From an uncultured Solobacterium sp. (GTDB lineage Bacteria; Bacillota_I; Bacilli_A; Erysipelotrichales; Erysipelotrichaceae): a DNA stretch of 8,135 nucleotides. Below, one piece after another: positions 7,101 to 8,135 of the stretch. Each line of letters opens with the position of its first letter. Position 1 is the stretch's first letter. Location of the stretch: the NCBI GenBank assembly GCA_938041275.1, contig CALISH010000051.1, positions 1 through 8,135 of the forward strand, read 5' to 3'. Under the pieces are notes generated by a model. The model had not been told where the DNA came from. It made no database searches and worked only from the letters and a program-made list of their open reading frames with translations. Position numbers and translations under genes: made by a program.

Positions 7101-8135
7101 GGTACATCTGATTCTGCTAAAGAAGCTGCTAAGAATGAGTCCAAACTTTCTAAAATTGCTAATAAAGCAACTAAAGTTGCTGATTCTTCTAAAGGTGTAG
7201 CTGGTAAAATCTTCTCTTGGGTTTCTAATGGTGTAACTTCCATGCTCAATAAGATTACTAGCGTAATGCCTAATAAAGAAGCTGCAGGTCGTATCACTAA
7301 GATGGCTGGTGAAGCTGGTGAACGTGTTGCTAGTACTTTAGTTAAACGTGCTGGTGGAGCTATTGTAAAATTATCGTCTAAAGTATTAGCCGTTGGTGCT
7401 GGTGTTGGTACAGTATGGATAGCTTACGATGTAATATCTGGTATCATTGGTGGTGTAACTGATTGGTATAATATTGCTGATATAGCTTATGACGCTAATG
7501 TAGATACTGGTGTTAAAATTATAGCAGGCGCATCTAGAATTATCAGTAATTTATTATTGGGGCTTCTTGATGAGCAAGATATCTTTAACGTTTTATGTGG
7601 TCTATTCTACGATATGACACCATTCCGTGAAGATATTAAACGTCGCATTCAAGAATACAATGATAACCCTGATACTCACCCTAAAGGTGCACCATCCAAA
7701 ATCTCTACAGCTAAAGAATATAATGATATATTCGCTAAAGGTCTTTTAGATAAAGCTAAGGAAACTTATAAAGATACTAAAGACTGGATTAGTGATAAGA
7801 TTAATGATGCTAAGAAAACTGTAAAAAGTGTAGCATCTAATCTTGCCGGTAAAGTTACTAATGAAGCTCAATACGTATGGGAAAAAACTAAAGACACTGC
7901 TGCATCTACAGCTAGTTCTATAGGTAATGAGCTATTATACATTGGTGGTAAAGCTATGACTGGTGTAGAGTGGTTATCTAATAAAGCTCAGCCTATCTTA
8001 ACCATGTTTGGTAAAGCTGGTGAATTAATAGTTAACGGTATGAAATCTGTCGGTGAAACAGTTAAGAATACTGTAGGTAAGGTTACAGGATTCTTGGGTG
8101 ATATGGTACAAAATGCAAACCAATGGCTTAAATCC
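1149..8135 (+). CDS. giant tail tape measure protein (partial, 3' end outside window)
   Basis: Read codon by codon from TTG 1149, the frame runs 2,329 codons without a stop and is open at the edge. I identify it as a tail tape measure protein, which spans the tail lumen, sets tail length and may help DNA entry. Visible features: acidic stretch 107-122; coiled coil about 202-258; basic/Ser-rich linker 597-635; charged helix 852-877; SPGEAIIPAD 895-904, resembling the GEAxIP motif common in these proteins; glycine-zipper repeats 999 to about 1215; charged helical domain about 1330-1538; Lys/Asp/Glu coil 1639-1680; hydrophobic segments about 1679-1735 and 1775-1814; Gly/Pro/Lys hinge about 1863-1889; signal-like segment 1892-1917; membrane-like helices 2078-2103 and 2121-2140; Trp-spaced amphipathic helices from 2213. 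Only one cysteine (2150) was seen. No hydrolase motif was recognised. The family assignment rests on size, composition and motifs; another large virion protein is the alternative. Confidence 0.85.
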   Translation, partial: MAKVKITNYLKNLGKSLVFATVEDTIKAEMPSATEFMSTNADTMKHVYHGIKDYKSTVKRAGQMIANTGLYQAGDYAFKSALEDLKTGNFYNQQRGDDLMMKSMGMDDFDMDFDDDFSMESDNTPSLDHDTEATIQTIEASTAASTNAIAGATVKSAEHVAGTVRQSTALMFAQQEKLFSGLNNNILGMHGTLSNIMSFNQNNLQAHLENSRKYFEESTKLNRENNAILKEILDMQRHDFQARQKAQEEAAKRTKNKFDITNLIGPNGGINLASYFSNIKKNATDELESSELGILAGMDTDQLKMMVANPLSIIPIAIGQGIIGKNVRAQMKKLDKTLSGTFAHMLAELHKAGQERDGIAGIIGRIFGAKQEMTTKLKTDKFEKGPVPFDGITKKAIIDVIPGHLARIEAALTGNSAPVYDYETGKWTTMAKIKERRDDMEKSAKQIGLAEFKKQMEKGAITGGVTKDIDSIGSKKEFMEELSEYFFKHQTLSGYSGKYKDAANKAWDNADMSLAAKEIHDAMSNFNSMMHSIENTPHDTMLKLFDGSQKFAGKQNAAGKLSGVSLLTDDDGNGAIYYLKNIWEELKVIRAGASLGGSGKRKKPAKAKYKRGSNTNKAHISGESKSKSSSDDGEGPILGTADQWANSADEVGYEDPDELKPDPNNILDEIFSDTDASAADKFKNVLKALYKSPRSVVAGAVGMVDKHIYKFFFKQDTGLKDKEGKPIVGFFNRMAYQLDKTFDSVVDTLKKKLLNPIKAKAKKAWRKGKEFFGGFVDEDDQETFTNTFKDSKDGFIGSIKEQFASVKKDIFKEDTEMKLASQSKQSRAVFMNKLESMLSNAVTKDEEDSIKKRINKAKRLFKEKENEEDKEEKAKLGQNYNGTLNVPAYSLTTVSPGEAIIPADQNPFNPDRDKANRSKDRYEEDKLKRKFIGADGQEILSHADGTSSFGKAGKFARGKLDALWKDGFGRIGDMIKETLGSDAFKNWNEKDRDLFMNPAKLAGKGLAGGGAGALIGTLFAPGVGTIIGGLAGAAGNILRESETVKGWLFGQIGKDGTRQGGVFSRKTQALMKKYLPDMGAWGTVGSVAGLLTGFGPVGGAMLGAAIGFAKNNQSISDKLFGTQLKDKDGHIIGRANNGILSKKQQAFLKKSYKTMLPGALAGLVLDPTGGFLTNIAFGAGGSLLLTSDKFQNFMLGKRGFDGKRRGGVVGKLETALTSPIKLFAKSITDTKEGWIGKSIVKPTATLFKGLAGEIKMAWRKTNIMDVIGAAWRKAIEKTVGIPFMHKLKESFLKPLKSKIGGWIGSIFKPIKAGGNWLKGKVAAGFGKLGEAGDLLIDRQQMQGLGAALGMSARERLERGKQRGLDGYKYQTMDTKLVGMSAGQLNTYRNSLYAMLDGDQIHDHKVDTIKAAREKFYGNKRDLENGWTKKGADEIAVALDKGEPWDKIKKIILDHRLPAESEEFLLREAKKTYDEVTAMSDMQKISAEERAKIQAETEKSLGLEKGALSSRSTTNDILSTFNNELSERDVDTALGAKTEVVNKKIVTAMDTSVQYLDKMNLQLANIASLIYSGKPINDDIMREYKINKNGTATPVDAASADTSLPSGYTRSGNKYYDAQGREVVKTTDGGFKIADTESNSDIKKEAEAKEKREDERFDKLEDSINKNNGKDDKKKDKDKGSIFGKLKGALAGLIGLGGSMGGLLMNLGKGVAGAGIVGLFAPQLIKAMPAIIDAVKQNSKPIADSISSVVTEVIPQITKNLFHSMADFITDPKVGVVSKLIGTVAVGGLMAKAVWPLVNVGKTIFSMGKGLFTWFRGSSKKTETEMTIAANAMNRAATAMEMMARSGPYSQMAKNMGLSGGISPGHTPGTGKKPGKKPKGRLGGFFSRFGGAKTKLAASIAATMGLDYALNSMTADAAEPMEPNDLSYDVTGNGEIPTGANYGQSNMNPQELENEGFSVGSVVAEGAQWMAIDYATGKVWDKVGGGTSDSAKEAAKNESKLSKIANKATKVADSSKGVAGKIFSWVSNGVTSMLNKITSVMPNKEAAGRITKMAGEAGERVASTLVKRAGGAIVKLSSKVLAVGAGVGTVWIAYDVISGIIGGVTDWYNIADIAYDANVDTGVKIIAGASRIISNLLLGLLDEQDIFNVLCGLFYDMTPFREDIKRRIQEYNDNPDTHPKGAPSKISTAKEYNDIFAKGLLDKAKETYKDTKDWISDKINDAKKTVKSVASNLAGKVTNEAQYVWEKTKDTAASTASSIGNELLYIGGKAMTGVEWLSNKAQPILTMFGKAGELIVNGMKSVGETVKNTVGKVTGFLGDMVQNANQWLKS
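4143..4793 (+). repeat. three-unit glycine-zipper / LFG-KDG protein repeat
   Basis: Inside the giant gene, about 77-79 residues recur nearly three times: 999-1077, 1078-1154 and 1155 to about 1215. Each unit starts with a Gly/Ala-rich hydrophobic segment of about 35 residues. A polar linker follows with L(F)G (1048-1050, 1119-1121, 1195-1196), then KDG, KDKDG or FDG, then a GGV/GI turn, and in the first two units an SRK or SKK plus a Lys-rich helix. The repeats are degenerate at both protein and DNA level. A related linker without a full zipper occurs near 711-729 (FFFKQ then KDKEGKPIVG). Confidence 0.65.
6183..6590 (+). other. hydrophobic glycine-rich segments within the tape measure
   Basis: Residues about 1679-1735 (beginning GSIFGKLKGALAGLIGLGG) and 1775-1814 (VVSKLIGTVAVGGLMAKAVW onward) are long Gly/Ala/Leu/Val-rich stretches with few charges. 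They directly follow a highly charged Lys/Asp/Glu coil. Such segments in tape measure proteins are candidates for membrane insertion during DNA entry. That role is inferred from composition only. Confidence 0.5.
7353..7620 (+). other. strongest membrane-like region of the tape measure
   Basis: Residues 2069-2158 are the most hydrophobic part of the protein. Helices about 2078-2103 (KVLAVGAGVGTVWIAYDVIS onward) and 2121-2140 (GVKIIAGASRIISNLLLGLL) are separated by a short acidic loop. The protein's only visible cysteine (2150, in NVLCGLFYD) follows. The region ends in a charged segment (FREDIKRRIQEYND). A transmembrane hairpin is a reasonable reading but is not proven. Confidence 0.5.
7785..8126 (+). 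repeat. Trp-spaced amphipathic helical stretch
   Basis: Tryptophans at residues 2213, 2244 and 2275 are exactly 31 residues apart, and the next is 51 later (2326). Between them lie Lys/Asp/Ala/Val-rich sequences that look like continuous amphipathic helix (for example WISDKINDAKKTVKSVASNL). The similarity between the 31-residue units beyond the Trp is weak, so this is a tentative periodicity rather than a clear repeat. Confidence 0.35.

Noticed and set aside
1455..7297. Several 60-77 codon minus-strand frames and one + strand frame (2932-3126) within the giant gene
   Set aside because: All overlap the continuous tape-measure frame, give low-complexity translations, and I saw no reason to treat them as genes.
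1..8135. CRISPR array, insertion sequence, integrase or rRNA
   Set aside because: No regularly spaced direct repeats, transposase motifs, terminal inverted repeats with target duplications or rRNA-like sequence were seen.
1149..8135. Alternative genetic code (reassigned TAG or TGA), as in some large phages
   Set aside because: No in-frame TAG, TGA or TAA occurs in the 2,329 codons, and Trp is always TGG, so the standard bacterial code fits.

Overview
The window is a piece of the virion-structure region of what looks like a large, long-tailed bacteriophage genome. The DNA is AT-rich and every supported gene lies on the + strand. Ribosome-binding sites are strong (GGAGG and AAAGGAGG). Arginine is mostly CGT, and the stop codons seen are TAA, with one possible TGA at the left edge. 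Low G+C, near-perfect Shine-Dalgarno sites and a TTG start on the main gene suggest a low-GC Gram-positive-type (Firmicutes) host, but this is inference and no host marker is present.

Layout: positions 1-21 may hold the last codons of an upstream gene. A G/C-clamped hairpin (46-73) follows. Next come a 48-residue small protein (147-293) and a 176-residue protein with strongly biased codons (337-867), probably co-transcribed. The gap 868-1148 holds no convincing gene but is rich in structure: two imperfect stem-loops (886-941 and 954-1002), then a second G/C-clamped hairpin (1069-1096) related in sequence to the first.

The rest of the window, 1149-8135, is one uninterrupted reading frame of 2,329 codons. 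It starts at a TTG placed 7 nt behind a perfect AAAGGAGG and is still open at the right edge. Its features are those of a tail tape measure protein: an N-terminal coiled coil, long helical charged stretches, an SPGEAIIPAD motif, several glycine-rich membrane-like segments, one cysteine in all visible residues, and amphipathic Trp-spaced helices near the right edge. At the helical rise of about 0.15 nm per residue, the visible part alone would span roughly 350 nm, so the tail should be very long.

Inferred working picture: the 176-residue protein is made in quantity, perhaps as a virion or morphogenesis protein. The giant protein sets tail length during assembly and may pass into the host envelope during DNA delivery through its glycine-zipper segments. 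The most notable observations are a three-unit repeat of about 77 residues (glycine-zipper plus LFG/KDG linker), the sequence-related hairpin pair, the structured leader ahead of the giant gene, and a signal-peptide-like segment deep inside the giant protein.
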